From Roseibium aggregatum (GTDB lineage Bacteria > Pseudomonadota > Alphaproteobacteria > Rhizobiales > Stappiaceae): a stretch of DNA of 64,000 nucleotides. Below the pieces are notes generated by a model. It ran no database searches. It was not told where the DNA came from and saw nothing but the letters and a program-made list of their open reading frames with translations. Below, piece after piece: positions 63,661 to 64,000 of this stretch. A program made the position numbers and the translations under genes. Each line of letters starts with the position of its first letter. Positions within the stretch are counted from its first letter, which is position 1. The DNA is taken from the NCBI RefSeq assembly GCF_017309185.1, contig NZ_JAEKJZ010000003.1, positions 496,001 to 560,000 of the forward strand, given 5' to 3'.

Positions 63661-64000
63661 TTGCCCCAAGAGGCAGAGGTATTTTCCTTTGTTTGCAATT
63701 GCTGCGGCAAAGAGCACGTCGGCATACCCGCCTATGGGTATGACATGCCGGTGGACTACTTTGATATCCCGGTAATGGATCGTGGCAAGCGCGCTGTTCT
63801 CGGAACGGACACCTGTGTCATCGACAGGGAGAGATATTACATTAAGGGAATTCTTGACATTCCCATTGTCGGTTACGACGAACCCATTACATGGGGACTT
63901 TGGGCGAAGGTCACCGAGGCCGACTACGCGCAATACCGCAAATTGTTGGGATTGGATGGGAGTGCCTTCCAGGCGACAGGAAAAATCGATGTGACTATGC
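63661..64000 (+). CDS. DUF2199 family protein, N-terminal part
   Basis: From a TTG at 63661 (GGGAGGATAGGGAAA upstream) the frame is open to the window edge for 113 codons. The sequence F-V-C-N-C-C-G-K-E-H-V-G-I-P-A-Y, then Y-F-D-I-P-V-M-D-R-G-K-R-A-V-L-G-T-D-T-C-V-I-D and W-G-L-W-A-K-V, has the Cys/His pattern and order of the DUF2199 family. The family's function is unknown. Truncated by the window end. Confidence 0.75.
   Translation, partial: MPQEAEVFSFVCNCCGKEHVGIPAYGYDMPVDYFDIPVMDRGKRAVLGTDTCVIDRERYYIKGILDIPIVGYDEPITWGLWAKVTEADYAQYRKLLGLDGSAFQATGKIDVTM

Overview
This is a GC-rich, densely coded chromosomal segment of an alphaproteobacterium. The gene content (a pcaIJF set divergent from an IclR regulator, TRAP and dipeptide ABC transporters, a sugar-acid operon, ThyX) fits a marine Stappiaceae/Rhodobacterales-type organism such as Roseibium/Labrenzia. 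That placement is an inference from gene content; there is no rRNA or other taxonomic marker. I saw no rRNA, tRNA or CRISPR array.

Layout: (1) 1-4.75 kb holds a truncated TRAP small permease, the last steps of the beta-ketoadipate pathway (pcaF, pcaJ, pcaI on the minus strand) with a divergent IclR-type activator, and a small hypothetical gene. (2) 4.95-18.32 kb is a block bracketed by two 48-bp direct repeats. It encodes a set of exported proteins of unknown function (a tandem-repeat protein, a von Willebrand A protein, two SH3-like proteins), LemA, a membrane protein, a hydrolase-PAS-LuxR fusion regulator and a sodium:solute symporter. Three near-identical palindromes (TCACTCA-N2-TGAGTGA) sit in the block's promoters. 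(3) 18.4-26.8 kb is an amino-acid/peptide scavenging locus: an enolase-superfamily racemase divergent from an RpiR regulator, then a complete oligopeptide ABC transporter and an unknown cytoplasmic protein.

(4) 26.8-43.1 kb is the most striking part: a minus-strand conflict-type island of four intact trypsin-like proteases (one fused to a DNA/RNA non-specific nuclease and a subtilase, one to a P-loop NTPase), a 1086-residue STAND-type ATPase, small adaptor-domain proteins and a membrane pentapeptide-repeat protein. A truncated protease remnant lies at its end, and 120-bp direct repeats plus IS debris lie on its borders. (5) 44.4-48.8 kb is a tight three-gene operon joining a flavin-dependent thymidylate synthase to a GHKL ATPase and a large protein with a degenerate phosphoribosyltransferase-like domain; this combination looks like an undescribed system. 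(6) 49.0-57.8 kb is a minus-strand catabolic operon for an unidentified sugar acid: a 3-hydroxyisobutyrate-dehydrogenase-type enzyme, an IlvD/Edd dehydratase, a SAF-type oxidoreductase, a full TRAP transporter, two VOC proteins and a LysR regulator. (7) 58.2-64 kb contains nested IS fragments, then a lower-GC stretch with an alpha/beta hydrolase, an NmrA-like protein, a TetR regulator and a thiolase, and the start of a DUF2199 gene cut by the window edge.

Functions in regions 2, 4 and 5 are inferred from domain architecture read by eye; no database search was run.
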